From NCBI RefSeq assembly GCF_023169885.1, contig NZ_AP025516.1, positions 1,798,001-1,862,000 of the forward strand: a stretch of DNA of 64,000 bases, given 5' to 3'. Positions 41,192 through 50,061 of this stretch are shown one piece after another (the first letter of the stretch is position 1; every line of letters starts with the position of its first letter). A model generated the notes under the pieces. That model worked only from the letters and a program-made list of their open reading frames with translations. It had not been told where the DNA came from and made no database searches. The translations under genes were made by a program, and so were the position numbers. The stretch comes from Desulfofustis limnaeus. Lineage in GTDB: Bacteria > Desulfobacterota > Desulfobulbia > Desulfobulbales > Desulfocapsaceae.

Positions 41192-41977
41192 ATGATTCGC
41201 TCATTGTGGACCGGCACCACCGGCATGAACGCCCAGCAGCTGAGCATCGACGTCATCGCCAACAACCTGGCCAACGTCAGCACCACCGGGTTCAAGAAAA
41301 GCACCACCGAATTCAAGGACCTGCTCTATGAGATGATCAAGGTCCCGGGCAGCCAGACCTCTCCGGACACCGAGTCACCCACCGGTATCCAGGTGGGGAT
41401 CGGCGTCCGCCCCGACGCGGTGGCCAAGATCTTCACCCAGGGCGACCTGATCGGTACCGAAAACGAGCTGGACGTGGCCATCGACGGCCCCGGCTTCTTC
41501 GAGATCGAGCTGCCCAACGGCACCAGCGCTTATACCCGGGCCGGCAACTTCAAGCGCGACAGCACCGGCCAGATCACCACTGCCAACGGTTACCCGGTCC
41601 TGCCCGCCCTGGTGATACCCGACGGCGCCCGCGACATCGTCATCAGCGAGACCGGCGTGGTCAGCGCGGTGATCGGCGACGATACCGACTCCACCGAGAT
41701 CGGCACCCTGGAGTTGTCCACCTTCACCAACAACCAGGGGTTGCGCGCCATCGGCAACAACCTGTTCCAGGAGACGGCGGCCTCCGGCGTCGCCACGCCC
41801 GGCGTACCCGGCGACGAGGGCTACGGGCTCCTCATCCAGACCTTCCTGGAGAGTTCCAACGTCAATATCGTCTCCGAGATGGCGCTGTTGATCACCACCC
41901 AGCGCGCCTATGAGATCAACTCCAAGACCATCCAAACCTCCGACGAGATGATGCAGGCCACCGTGAACCTGGCCTGA
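41192..41977 (+). CDS. flgG: Distal rod protein FlgG
   Basis: 261 residues, ribosome binding site AGAGGAAA. MIRSLWTGTTGMNAQQLSID then VIANNLANVSTTGFKKSTTE is diagnostic of FlgG, as are GIQVGIGVRPDAVAKIFTQG and SNVNIVSEMALLITTQRAYE. Normal family length. Stop is 3 bp before flgA. Confidence 0.97.
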   Translation: MIRSLWTGTTGMNAQQLSIDVIANNLANVSTTGFKKSTTEFKDLLYEMIKVPGSQTSPDTESPTGIQVGIGVRPDAVAKIFTQGDLIGTENELDVAIDGPGFFEIELPNGTSAYTRAGNFKRDSTGQITTANGYPVLPALVIPDGARDIVISETGVVSAVIGDDTDSTEIGTLELSTFTNNQGLRAIGNNLFQETAASGVATPGVPGDEGYGLLIQTFLESSNVNIVSEMALLITTQRAYEINSKTIQTSDEMMQATVNLA

Positions 41978-41980
41978 TCC

Positions 41981-42937
41981 ATGACCATGAACAAGCTGCT
42001 CATCGTCATCCTTGCCGCCCTCTGCTGCGCCGCCGTCCCGGCCGCGGCGCTGGAGGTCACCTTCCGGCCGGCCGCCGAAATCTGCGGCGACACGATCACG
42101 ATCGGCGACCTGGCCGAGTTGTCCGACGACTCCGCCCTGGCCTCCACCCTGGCCGCACAACCGGTCGGCCCGGCACCGGATCCGGGGCAATCGCTGCTGG
42201 TCGACACCCGCACCATCATCGACCGGCTGGTCCGGCAGAACCGCTCCCTGCTGACCGTGCTCTGGCAGGGCTCGGCGAGCGTCACCGTGACCCGCCGCTT
42301 CGTCACCGTCGCCGCCGAAGAGATCCTCGGGGCCATCGACGACTACCTCGAGCAAAACCGACACCGGCTGCCCGAGGCAACCATCCGCTTCATCCCGGCT
42401 GCCCCGCCGCTGCCGATCCAGCTGCCGATCGGCACCCTCAGCGTCCAGGTGGTCCCTTCCAACCCCGGCATCCTTTCCAGTTCGCGCTTCTCGCTGATCT
42501 ACTCGGTGGACAACCGGGTGTGGAAAAACTTCTCAGTGCTCGGACGGGTCGAAGCCATCGCCCCGGTGGTAGTGGCCGTCAAGACCCTGAAATACGACGA
42601 TCTGATCACCCGGGACGCCGTCGCCGTCGAGCCGCGCGATTTGAGCCAATTTCCCCACGCCACCGACCAGCCCGAGCTGGTGGTCGGCTCGATCGTCAAG
42701 CGGACCATCCCGTCCGGGACACCGGTCGACACCTCGGCCATCGAGCAGCCGCCGCTGGTCAGGAAGGGGGAACTGGTGAAGATTTTGGTCACCCACAAGC
42801 GGCTGACTCTGACCGCAACCGGCATCGCCCGTGCCGACGGCCGCAAGCATGAGATGATCAGGGTGCAGAACAGCGCCTCGAACAAACTCATTTACTGCCG
42901 GGTGCAAGCCCCCGGCCTGGTGGAGGTTACCCTCTGA
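41981..42937 (+). CDS. flgA: P-ring assembly chaperone FlgA
   Basis: 318 residues with a signal peptide (LLIVILAALCCAAVPAAALE). The C-terminal SAF/FlgA region is recognisable: LKYDDLITRDAVAVEPRDLS, GSIVKRTIPSGTPVDTSAIE, LVRKGELVKILVTHKRLTLT and IRVQNSASNKLIYCRV. The N-terminal half is longer than in enteric FlgA. The stop overlaps flgH by 1 bp. Confidence 0.94.
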   Translation: MTMNKLLIVILAALCCAAVPAAALEVTFRPAAEICGDTITIGDLAELSDDSALASTLAAQPVGPAPDPGQSLLVDTRTIIDRLVRQNRSLLTVLWQGSASVTVTRRFVTVAAEEILGAIDDYLEQNRHRLPEATIRFIPAAPPLPIQLPIGTLSVQVVPSNPGILSSSRFSLIYSVDNRVWKNFSVLGRVEAIAPVVVAVKTLKYDDLITRDAVAVEPRDLSQFPHATDQPELVVGSIVKRTIPSGTPVDTSAIEQPPLVRKGELVKILVTHKRLTLTATGIARADGRKHEMIRVQNSASNKLIYCRVQAPGLVEVTL

Positions 42938-43623
42938 TGCACTACCGAATCCTGTTGCTCATCGCGACCGTCTTGCTGCTCGCTGGCTGCGCGCCGAAGA
43001 CCACCGAGGTGGTGGTCATCCCCGAACCGCTGGAAGACATCCGCCAGGCCGAGCCGGTCAAGGCCACCAACGGCTCGCTATGGACCAACCAGTCCGACTC
43101 GCTGTTCGCCGACCACAAGGCGCGCACCGTCGGCGACATCGTCACCATCGTCATCGCCGAGCGGGCCAGCGCCACTCGGGAGGCCTCCACCTCGTCGGGG
43201 CGAGACAGCTCGTATGCGGCCGGCATCCCCAACCTGTTCGGCCTGGAGAACCATGACTTCATCGTCGAGTCGAATATGGACATGAGCAACATGCTCAACG
43301 CCAACTTCACCAATTCCTTTGAGGGCTCCGGCAAGACCGAACGCAGCGGCGACCTGAACGCCTCGCTGTCGGCCCAGATCATCGACGTCTATCCCAACGG
43401 CAACTACAAGATCCGCGGCGGCAAGGAAGTGATGGTCAACTCCGAGGTGCAGATCATCTATCTCTCCGGCATCGTCCGGCCGGTGGACATCACCGCCAAG
43501 AACACCATCGACTCCAACAAGATCCTCAATGCCCGGATATCCTACACCGGCCGCGGACCGATCGCCGACAAGCAGGAACCGGGTTGGCTGGGACGTACAA
43601 TCGACCATATCTGGCCATTTTAG
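42937..43623 (+). CDS. flgH: Flagellar L-ring lipoprotein FlgH
   Basis: 228 residues with a lipobox (LLLIATVLLLAGC; Cys at ~19). GSLWTNQSDSLFADHKARTV followed by GDIVTIVIAERASATREAST, NASLSAQIIDVYPNGNYKIR and IVRPVDITAKNTIDSNKILN are the family core. Forms the outer-membrane bushing, confirming a Gram-negative envelope. Stop is TAG. Confidence 0.96.
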   Translation: MHYRILLLIATVLLLAGCAPKTTEVVVIPEPLEDIRQAEPVKATNGSLWTNQSDSLFADHKARTVGDIVTIVIAERASATREASTSSGRDSSYAAGIPNLFGLENHDFIVESNMDMSNMLNANFTNSFEGSGKTERSGDLNASLSAQIIDVYPNGNYKIRGGKEVMVNSEVQIIYLSGIVRPVDITAKNTIDSNKILNARISYTGRGPIADKQEPGWLGRTIDHIWPF

Positions 43624-43664
43624 ATGGATGTGCTAATGCTCTTTCTCGTTTTCAAGGTATCGTC

Positions 43665-44798
43665 ATGAAACGTCTCTTCCCCGCATCTCTTAGCTCGCTG
43701 CTGCTGCTCCTGCTGGTCCTGTTCCTCGTTGTCCCGGCCTCGGCGGCCCGGCTCAAGGACATCGCCCGGCTCAACGGGGTGCGTTCCAACAGCCTGATCG
43801 GCTACGGCCTGGTGACCGGCCTCAACGGCACCGGCGACGACATGAAGAAATCCTATTTCACCCTGCAGGCCATCTACAACCTGATGGTGCGCAGCGGCAT
43901 CACCGCCGATCCGCAGGAGTTGGCCAACATCAAGCTGAAGAACGTGGCGGCAGTGATGGTGACGGCGGAGTTGCCGCCGTTCGCCCGGCCCGGCTCAACC
44001 ATCGACGTCGAGGTCTCCTCCATCGGCGACGCCAAATCCATCTCCGGCGGCACCCTGCTGATGACCCCGCTCAAGGGCGCCGACGGCCAGGTCTACGCCG
44101 TGGCCCAGGGGGCGGTGACCAACGGCGCCTTCGCCTTCGGCGGTAAGGCGGCCACGGTGCAGAAGAACCACCCCACCTCGGGCCGTATCGCCAACGGCGC
44201 CAAAGTGGAAAAAGAGGTGGCGGTCGATCTCGGTTCCACCGGCATGCTGCAGTTCCAACTGGACAACGCCGACTTCACCACTGCCGCCAATATCACCGAA
44301 CAGATCAACGCCCTGTACGGTCCCGACACCGCCTTTCCGGCTGATTCCGGCACCATCCAAGTCGCCATTCCGGAGCTGTTCCGCGACTCGGTGGTGCTCT
44401 TCGTCTCGGAGCTCGAAGGCATCGACGTGGAGCCCGACGCCACGGCGCGGGTTGTGGTCAACGAGCGGACTGGCACCATCGTCATGGGGCGCGACGTGAA
44501 ACTCTCCACCGTGGCCGTCTCGCACGGCAACCTGAGCCTGGTGATCGACGAGCGGGCCGACGTCTACCAGCCCAACCCGTTCACCGACGACGCCCAGGCC
44601 GTGGCCGTGCCGCGCACCGATGTCACCCTGCAGGAGGATGAGGGGCAGCTCACCGTGCTGAACATGGAAGAGGGGGTGAGCATCGGCGATATCGCCACCG
44701 CCCTCAACGCCATCGGCGCCACCCCCCGCGACCTGATCGCCATCTTCCAGGCGATCAAGGCGGCCGGGTCATTGCATGGGGATTTGATTGTGCTGTGA
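43665..44798 (+). CDS. flgI: Flagellar P-ring protein FlgI
   Basis: 377 residues from ATG 43665 (a longer frame from 43584 overlaps flgH). Signal peptide SLLLLLLVLFLVVPASAARL, then RLNGVRSNSLIGYGLVTGLN, GTGDDMKKSYFTLQAIYNLM, VSSIGDAKSISGGTLLMTPL and the C-terminal ALNAIGATPRDLIAIFQAIK. Periplasmic bushing around the rod. Confidence 0.96.
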   Translation: MKRLFPASLSSLLLLLLVLFLVVPASAARLKDIARLNGVRSNSLIGYGLVTGLNGTGDDMKKSYFTLQAIYNLMVRSGITADPQELANIKLKNVAAVMVTAELPPFARPGSTIDVEVSSIGDAKSISGGTLLMTPLKGADGQVYAVAQGAVTNGAFAFGGKAATVQKNHPTSGRIANGAKVEKEVAVDLGSTGMLQFQLDNADFTTAANITEQINALYGPDTAFPADSGTIQVAIPELFRDSVVLFVSELEGIDVEPDATARVVVNERTGTIVMGRDVKLSTVAVSHGNLSLVIDERADVYQPNPFTDDAQAVAVPRTDVTLQEDEGQLTVLNMEEGVSIGDIATALNAIGATPRDLIAIFQAIKAAGSLHGDLIVL

Positions 44799-44918
44799 TT
44801 TCTGTGACTCTTTGGTGTGCTGTCAATAGATGAAAACAAATGGGTCGGATGGACCGGCCAGTCCTGGGGACGCTTTCCCTGAGACGAGATTCGTAAACCC
44901 TTACGACAGTGACATGCG

Positions 44919-45242
44919 ATGAATCTTACGCCTATTGATCCGCGGACCTTGCTCAGCGCTTCCCGACCGACCTTGAACGCCCAGCAGAAACAGCAGCGCA
45001 GCCTCCAGGAACTGCGGGAGTACACGCGAGAGTTCGAGGCGCTGTTCGTCAACGAGTTGTTCAAGGCCATGCGCAAGACCGTTCCGGAGAGCGAGCTGTT
45101 TGAAAAGGGTATGGCCACCGAGATGTACGAAGAGGCGCTGGACCTGGAGCTGGCCCGTTCGGCCAGTGCCGGCCAGGGCATCGGGCTTGGTGAGGCGATG
45201 TTCGAACAGCTCCGTCATCTGGTGGAAAACCGGCGACTCTGA
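44919..45242 (+). CDS. flgJ: Rod-binding FlgJ N-terminal-domain protein
   Basis: 107 residues; contains only the rod-cap domain (REYTREFEALFVNELFKAMR, KTVPESELFEKGMATEMYEE, GQGIGLGEAMFEQL) and lacks the peptidoglycan hydrolase domain of enteric FlgJ, as is usual in Desulfobacterota. Separated from flgI by a 120-bp gap with no clear promoter. Confidence 0.92.
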   Translation: MNLTPIDPRTLLSASRPTLNAQQKQQRSLQELREYTREFEALFVNELFKAMRKTVPESELFEKGMATEMYEEALDLELARSASAGQGIGLGEAMFEQLRHLVENRRL

Positions 45243-45309
45243 ACCGCCCCCGGCCTCGCCTTCCTTTTTCTTTGTTTTCCCTCTTTTCAGTTCTTCCAAC
45301 CCAGACCCC

Positions 45310-45372
45310 GTCTCTACAACTAAGGAGGCGAAGGGCGTCGCTGGAAAACGCCACGCGAAGGCCCGCCGCCGC
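45310..45372 (+). repeat. Structured repeat, truncated copy C (5' end only)
   Basis: Shares the first ~60 nt of copies A and B (CGTCT, AAGGAGGCGAAGG, GCTGGAAAACG, GCGAAGGCCCGCC) and then runs into a T-tract at 45373-45379. The 3' strand of the long-range helix is missing. GGCGT/ACGCC could form a short local hairpin with GGA in the loop. It lies between flgJ and the sigma-28 promoter at 45382. Confidence 0.65.
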
Positions 45373-45381
45373 TTTTTTTGT

Positions 45382-45408
45382 TTAAGTATTTTTCACCCGC
45401 TGCCGATA
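45382..45408 (+). promoter_or_regulatory. Sigma-28 promoter of the 45488-flgM-flgN-flgK-flgL unit
   Basis: TTAAGTAT, twelve bases, GCCGATAC; -35-to-CCGATA distance is 21 as at the other sites. About 80 bp before ATG 45488. Confidence 0.68.
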
Positions 45409-45487
45409 CGAAAGTCAGGAAAGAGGCAATTGTCCATTGCCGGTGTGCAGGGACGCACACAAGCAGAACAGCAAGGAGGCGACAACC

Positions 45488-46060
45488 ATGGCACAGTCAA
45501 TCAACACCAACTACCCGGCCTACGGCGCTCACGCAGCTCACAACCGCACCAACGGCAGCGCCGGCGCACCGGCGGGCGGGACCAAGAACGAACCCACAAC
45601 CTTCAGCGGCGATCAGGTGCAGCTCAGCTCCTCCACAAAACAAGAAAGCGGCCTCTACACCATCACCGGAGAGCTCGATTCGGCCTCCACCGCCGCGCTG
45701 GATCTGCTCCGCAGTTTCGTCGTCGAGCTGTTCCGCCAGCAAGGCCTTGACATTACCGTTGCCACCGGCGAAGAAGAGATCGACCTCGCCGCCCTCAGTG
45801 AGGAGGAAGCCCAGGCGCTGGTCGCCGAGGACGGCTATTTCGGTGTTGAACAGACCTCCGATCGTATTGTCGATTTTGCCATCGGCATCGCCGGCGGCGA
45901 CCCGTCCCGGCTCGATGCCATCCTGGCCGGCGTGGAACAAGGATTCAACGAAGCATTGGAGGCCTTCGGCGGCTGGCTGCCGGACATCTCCTACCAGACC
46001 TATGACGCCGTCCTGGCGAAATTGGACGCGTGGGCCAACGGAGAGCAACAGGCCTCTTAA
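45488..46060 (+). CDS. Late flagellar-regulon protein of unknown function (DUF5610-like)
   Basis: 190 residues from ATG 45488 with a strong AAGGAGG. The N-terminal ~50 residues are polar and disordered, like an export signal; GDQVQLSSSTKQ resembles the motif that opens FlgM-type proteins. The C-terminal half is helical with acidic stretches and ends in AFGGWLPDISYQTYDAVLAK, a motif I associate with DUF5610 proteins beside flagellar genes. Sigma-28 promoter upstream and flgM 15 bp downstream suggest a late, possibly secreted, function. No cysteines, no membrane segment. Confidence 0.65.
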   Translation: MAQSINTNYPAYGAHAAHNRTNGSAGAPAGGTKNEPTTFSGDQVQLSSSTKQESGLYTITGELDSASTAALDLLRSFVVELFRQQGLDITVATGEEEIDLAALSEEEAQALVAEDGYFGVEQTSDRIVDFAIGIAGGDPSRLDAILAGVEQGFNEALEAFGGWLPDISYQTYDAVLAKLDAWANGEQQAS

Positions 46061-46074
46061 CGAAAGGTGATATC

Positions 46075-46371
46075 ATGATGATCGATTTCTTCGGAGTCGG
46101 CGGTCCCCCCAATCTGGGCGGGCCGAAAAAGGTGGTCAAACCGCAGGCCGGAAAGGCCGGCGAGACCCAGAAGAGCGACCAGGTGGAGTTCTCCTCCGTG
46201 CTGCAGGACGTGCACCGGGCCCAGTCGGGCACCAGTGCCGCCGAGGCGGAGCGGGCCGCCCGCGTCCAGCAGTTGAAGGAACAGGTGGCCAACGGCACCT
46301 ATCAGCCTGATATTCAGAAAGTTGCCGCCTCACTGCTGCAATACCTGGTGGAAGCCAACCAGAAGCTATGA
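46075..46371 (+). CDS. flgM: Anti-sigma-28 factor FlgM
   Basis: 98 residues from ATG 46075 (second ATG at 46078; GAAAGGTGA upstream). The C-terminal sigma-binding half is typical: DQVEFSSVLQDV, then RVQQLKEQVANGTYQPDIQK and VAASLLQYLVEA. It is exported when the hook is complete, freeing FliA. Overlaps flgN by 4 bp. Confidence 0.9.
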   Translation: MMIDFFGVGGPPNLGGPKKVVKPQAGKAGETQKSDQVEFSSVLQDVHRAQSGTSAAEAERAARVQQLKEQVANGTYQPDIQKVAASLLQYLVEANQKL

Positions 46372-46721
46372 TGCCCACGTCGACCCATGATCGCCTGGTC
46401 CGGCTGCGCGACCTGATCCTCGAAGAGCGTCGCTGCGCCTCGCAGCTCGACATGGACGGGCTCGAGAAAGTCACCCGGGAAAAGGAAGAGATGATCAACC
46501 TGCTCATCTACGCCACCGAGCTGGACCCGGCCGACCGGGCGCTGGCCGAGCAGATCCGCCGGGAGAACCGGCGCAACGCCTTCCTGTTCCGAACCACCCT
46601 CGGTTGGATCCGCGAGACCATGGAGTTCTTCGGCAAACGCACGGTAACCGCAACCTACGCCGCCGACGCCGGGACCATTCCGGCCCAGGTGCACGGCCGG
46701 CTCCTTTCCGGGAAGATCTGA
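46368..46721 (+). CDS. flgN: Export chaperone FlgN
   Basis: 117 residues, all-helical, with the FlgN pattern (LVRLRDLILEERRCASQLDM, LEKVTREKEEMINLLIYATE). Chaperone for FlgK and FlgL, encoded next, 1 bp downstream. The first two codons are both ATG-like (46368, 46371); either may be used. Confidence 0.87.
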   Translation: MMPTSTHDRLVRLRDLILEERRCASQLDMDGLEKVTREKEEMINLLIYATELDPADRALAEQIRRENRRNAFLFRTTLGWIRETMEFFGKRTVTATYAADAGTIPAQVHGRLLSGKI

Positions 46722-46722
46722 C

Positions 46723-48144
46723 ATGGCCGGCCTGTTCAACGCCCTCAACGCTGCCCGCACCTCGCTCGAGGTCAACCAGAAATCGATCGAGATCGTCGGC
46801 AACAATATCTCCAACGTCAACACCGAGGGCTACTCGCGCCAAGTCGCCCAGCTGTCGCCCTACCCGGCCACCAATTTCGGCGATTTTTTCATCGGCCACG
46901 GGGTCAAGATCGACAACGTCCGGCGCGATCACGACGTCTTTCTGCAGGCCCAGTTGCAGGACAAATACATCGATTTCGGCTACGCCAACGGCAAGACCAG
47001 GACGCTCAACGAACTGGAACGGGCCTTCAATATCACCGAGGAAAACATCGCCACCAACATCGACCGGTATTTCGATGCCTGGCAGGAACTCTCCGCCTAT
47101 CCCAGCGATCTGGTGCTGCGCGACACGGTCATCCAGCGCGGCGAACTGCTGGCGGTGGACTTCAACAACACCGCCAACGAGCTGAACACCATCACCGAGA
47201 ACATCAACGATACCATCATCGCCAAGATCGAGGACATCAACGACAAGTTGAACGCCATCGCCGACCTCAACGAGCGTATCTTCAACATCGAAGTCCGCGG
47301 CCAGATGGCCAACAGCGCCCGCGACCAGCGCGACGTGCTGGTCAAGGACCTGGCCGAACAGCTCGGGGCGCTGACCTACGAGGACCGCAACGGCATGCTC
47401 AACCTGCAGCTGCCGGGCGGCCTGCCCCTGGTCCAGGGCAATAGCGCCATGGAACTGGAAGCCAACACCACCGGGGCCGATGTCACCCTGCGGCTGCACG
47501 CCGCCGGAGTGACCCGCGATCTCTCCACCAACACCCTGGGCGGTGAGATGCTCGGTTTGTTCACCATGCGCGACCAATTCATCCCCGAGCTTCAGGAAAA
47601 CCTCGACTACCTGGCCTGGAACCTGGCCGAGCAGGTCAACGCCCGACACCGGCTCGGCGCCGGGCTGGACTCGGTGGACGACCGTTCCTTCTTCAACGAC
47701 CTCACCCTCACCGTGCCACCGGCTGACTACCCTCACCAGAACGCTGCCCGCAACATCGCCGTGGTGCTCACCGATGCCGTCCAGGTAGCCGCCGCTCTGC
47801 CGCCCGGTGCGCTCGGAACCGTCGCTCCCGGTGACAACCGTAACGCCCTGCTCATGTCCAATATCGGCGAACAGTACCTGATCGACGGTATCGACAATTT
47901 CAACGCCTATTACGGCAAGATGACCTCACGGATCGGCATCGAGGCCAACCAGAACGACCTGGCCCTGTCCGGCGCCCAGGATGCCGTCGACCAGCTGGAG
48001 AACCTGCGCGACGGTTTCGTCGGCGTCTCGCTGGAAGAGGAAATGATCAGCCTGATCCAGTATCAGCGCGGTTTTCAGTCGTCGGCCAAGTTTCTCACCA
48101 CGGTCGACGAGTTGATGGAATCGCTGCTCACCATTAAACGCTGA
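46723..48144 (+). CDS. flgK: Hook-filament junction protein FlgK (HAP1)
   Basis: 473 residues. N-terminal LFNALNAARTSLEVNQKSIE and IVGNNISNVNTEGYSRQVAQ, the AWQELSAYPSDLVLRDTVIQ segment, and C-terminal LEEEMISLIQYQRGFQSSAK identify FlgK. First junction protein, capping the hook before flagellin assembly. Confidence 0.96.
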   Translation: MAGLFNALNAARTSLEVNQKSIEIVGNNISNVNTEGYSRQVAQLSPYPATNFGDFFIGHGVKIDNVRRDHDVFLQAQLQDKYIDFGYANGKTRTLNELERAFNITEENIATNIDRYFDAWQELSAYPSDLVLRDTVIQRGELLAVDFNNTANELNTITENINDTIIAKIEDINDKLNAIADLNERIFNIEVRGQMANSARDQRDVLVKDLAEQLGALTYEDRNGMLNLQLPGGLPLVQGNSAMELEANTTGADVTLRLHAAGVTRDLSTNTLGGEMLGLFTMRDQFIPELQENLDYLAWNLAEQVNARHRLGAGLDSVDDRSFFNDLTLTVPPADYPHQNAARNIAVVLTDAVQVAAALPPGALGTVAPGDNRNALLMSNIGEQYLIDGIDNFNAYYGKMTSRIGIEANQNDLALSGAQDAVDQLENLRDGFVGVSLEEEMISLIQYQRGFQSSAKFLTTVDELMESLLTIKR

Positions 48145-48170
48145 GCATCAGGCGGCACAAGAGGCGCACC

Positions 48171-49163
48171 ATGAAAGTCACCGAAAATTCCACCTACCGG
48201 CTGATGAACACCAACCTCAACCGGATCACCAACACCCTGCAGGATCTGCGCAACCAGGGGGCCAGCGGCCTGAAGTTGAACCAGCCGTCGGACGACCCGA
48301 CGGCCATCCGGCCGGTGCTGACCACGCGCACCCAGATCCGCCATACCGAGCGCTACCTGGAGACCATGGGGGTGACGCTGGACAAGATGCAGGCCACCGA
48401 CGGCCACCTGGAACACGTGGAGAACGTCATGCAGCGGGCCAAGGAGATCGCCATCAACGCGGTCAACAGCGGCCTCAGCGAGTCCGACCTGGCGACGCTG
48501 GCCGACGAGGTCGTCCAGCTGCGCGAAGAATTGCTCGATGCGGCCAACGCCATGATCGACGGCAAGTACATCTTTTCCGGCTACGCCGAGAACACCAAGC
48601 CGTTTGTCGCCAACCCCGCCTACGACCCGGCAACCTACGACCCGGCCGACCGCGCCACCTGGCCCTACCTCTACCAGGGCGACGCCAACCCGACCGAACT
48701 CGAGATCACCCCCGGCGAGTACCTGCAGGCCAACCTGACCGGCAACGACCTCTTCCTCGGCATTTCCAACGACAACTGGAACGGCGGCTCGATTGAGTCC
48801 GATCCCGGCCGGGTTGATCTGTTCTCGGTGCTGACCCGGCTGGAAGAGGCGATCCGCGCCGGCAACGTGGACGACCCGGCCGGGCCCGGCGGCGGCATCC
48901 AGGAGGCCATCGACAAGCTGGAGGTCGGCGCCGATCAGGAGCGGCGGCTGCGCAGCCGGCTCGGCAACCGCGCCACCCGCGTCGAAGCGGCCATCGATCA
49001 CCAGCAGACGGTGCTCGTCGACCTGGAACAGATCCTGTCACGCTACCAGGACGCCGACGCCATCGCCACCTTCAACGAGATCATCAAGCAGGAGACGGCC
49101 TTCCAGGCGGCGCTCAGTGTCACCTCGCGGGTCTCGCAGATCTCCATCCTCGATTATTTTTAA
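48171..49163 (+). CDS. flgL: Hook-filament junction protein FlgL (HAP3)
   Basis: 330 residues with flagellin-like termini: YRLMNTNLNRITNTLQDLRN, LKLNQPSDDPTAIRPVLTTR and C-terminal RVEAAIDHQQTVLVDLEQIL, QETAFQAALSVTSRVSQISI. The central region contains IDGKYIFSGYAENTKPFV, the FlgL hallmark. Distance to flgK 26 bp. Confidence 0.95.
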   Translation: MKVTENSTYRLMNTNLNRITNTLQDLRNQGASGLKLNQPSDDPTAIRPVLTTRTQIRHTERYLETMGVTLDKMQATDGHLEHVENVMQRAKEIAINAVNSGLSESDLATLADEVVQLREELLDAANAMIDGKYIFSGYAENTKPFVANPAYDPATYDPADRATWPYLYQGDANPTELEITPGEYLQANLTGNDLFLGISNDNWNGGSIESDPGRVDLFSVLTRLEEAIRAGNVDDPAGPGGGIQEAIDKLEVGADQERRLRSRLGNRATRVEAAIDHQQTVLVDLEQILSRYQDADAIATFNEIIKQETAFQAALSVTSRVSQISILDYF

Positions 49164-49180
49164 CCCGTGCCCTCGGTTCG

Positions 49181-49209
49181 TTGACAATGGTTCGGCAAAG
49201 GCATAAGAT
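49181..49209 (+). promoter_or_regulatory. Sigma-70-type promoter of csrA-fliW
   Basis: TTGACA, exactly 17 bases, TAAGAT, 64 bp before the csrA start; a near-consensus housekeeping promoter and the strongest one I see in the window. It separates csrA-fliW control from the sigma-28 genes on both sides. Confidence 0.78.
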
Positions 49210-49273
49210 TCAGCTGTCTGGCCGGATCATTCGTCGATGAGGCCCGTTCTGTCATTTCTGCGCGGAGAGTTTC

Positions 49274-49510
49274 ATGCTGGTTTTATCCAGAAAAGCCGGG
49301 GAAGGTTTTCTGATCGGTGACGACATCGTCGTCAAGGTGGTGGAAGTGAAAGGGGCGACGGTGCGCATCGGTATCGAGGCGCCCCAGGACCGAAAAATCT
49401 ACCGTCAGGAAGTCTACGAGAAGATCAAGGAACAAAACGTGGCCGCCTCCCATTGGGAGCAACTCGATCTCGACGCCTTGAGCGATCGCATCACGACCAG
49501 GAAAAAATGA
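49274..49510 (+). CDS. csrA: Carbon storage/translation regulator CsrA
   Basis: 78 residues with the whole CsrA fold: [40 protein letters not shown] and a C-terminal tail of ~20 residues longer than enteric CsrA. RNA-binding dimer that recognises GGA in hairpin loops. Together with FliW downstream it forms the partner switch that matches flagellin synthesis to export; the leader at 51882-52061 is a likely target. Ribosome binding site CGGAGAG. Confidence 0.96.
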   Translation: MLVLSRKAGEGFLIGDDIVVKVVEVKGATVRIGIEAPQDRKIYRQEVYEKIKEQNVAASHWEQLDLDALSDRITTRKK

Positions 49511-49511
49511 T

Positions 49512-49958
49512 ATGGAATCGATAGAGACCCGTTTCGGCACCATCGAATATGAACCGGCCAACCTGCTCCACTTTCCGGCCGGGCTCATCGGCCTCCCCAC
49601 CCTGCATAATTTCGTGGTCATCCCGCCCAAGAAGGACGGCCCGATCTTCTGGATCCAGTCGGTGGACGAGCCTGACTATGCCTTCATCCTCACCGACCCG
49701 ACCAACTTTTTCCTCGATTACCGGGTGGTCCCCGACGATGCGGAGCGATCCACCCTGCATATCGACGGCGCGGATGAGTGTTTTGCCCTGAGCGTCGTCA
49801 CCGTCACCCCGGACCAGACCATCACCCTCAACCTGGCGGCGCCGATCCTGTTCGCCCCAAAGAGCAACCGGGCCATCCAGGTGATCCTGGAGCAGAGCGA
49901 CTACCAGACTAAAACGCCGCTGCCGGAGATCAAGCAGGAAGAAAAGACGACCGGCTGA
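49512..49958 (+). CDS. fliW: Flagellar assembly factor FliW
   Basis: 148 residues, 1 bp after csrA. FliW binds flagellin and, when free, sequesters CsrA. Typical segments: [47 protein letters not shown] and [20 protein letters not shown]. Immediately upstream of the first flagellin. Confidence 0.95.
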   Translation: MESIETRFGTIEYEPANLLHFPAGLIGLPTLHNFVVIPPKKDGPIFWIQSVDEPDYAFILTDPTNFFLDYRVVPDDAERSTLHIDGADECFALSVVTVTPDQTITLNLAAPILFAPKSNRAIQVILEQSDYQTKTPLPEIKQEEKTTG

Positions 49959-49987
49959 TCGAGCCGCCGGGTCCACCGCTCAAACGC

Positions 49988-50014
49988 TAAAGATTTGTCA
50001 GCCGGCGGCCGATA
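49988..50014 (+). promoter_or_regulatory. Sigma-28 promoter of the first flagellin
   Basis: TAAAGATT, twelve bases, GCCGATAC; TAAA-to-CCGATA distance 21. About 48 bp before ATG 50062. The short leader carries AGAGGA as ribosome binding site. Confidence 0.8.
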
Positions 50015-50061
50015 CGTGGGTTAAGCGTAACCATCAACCCTGCCCAACGAAGAGGACTCCC

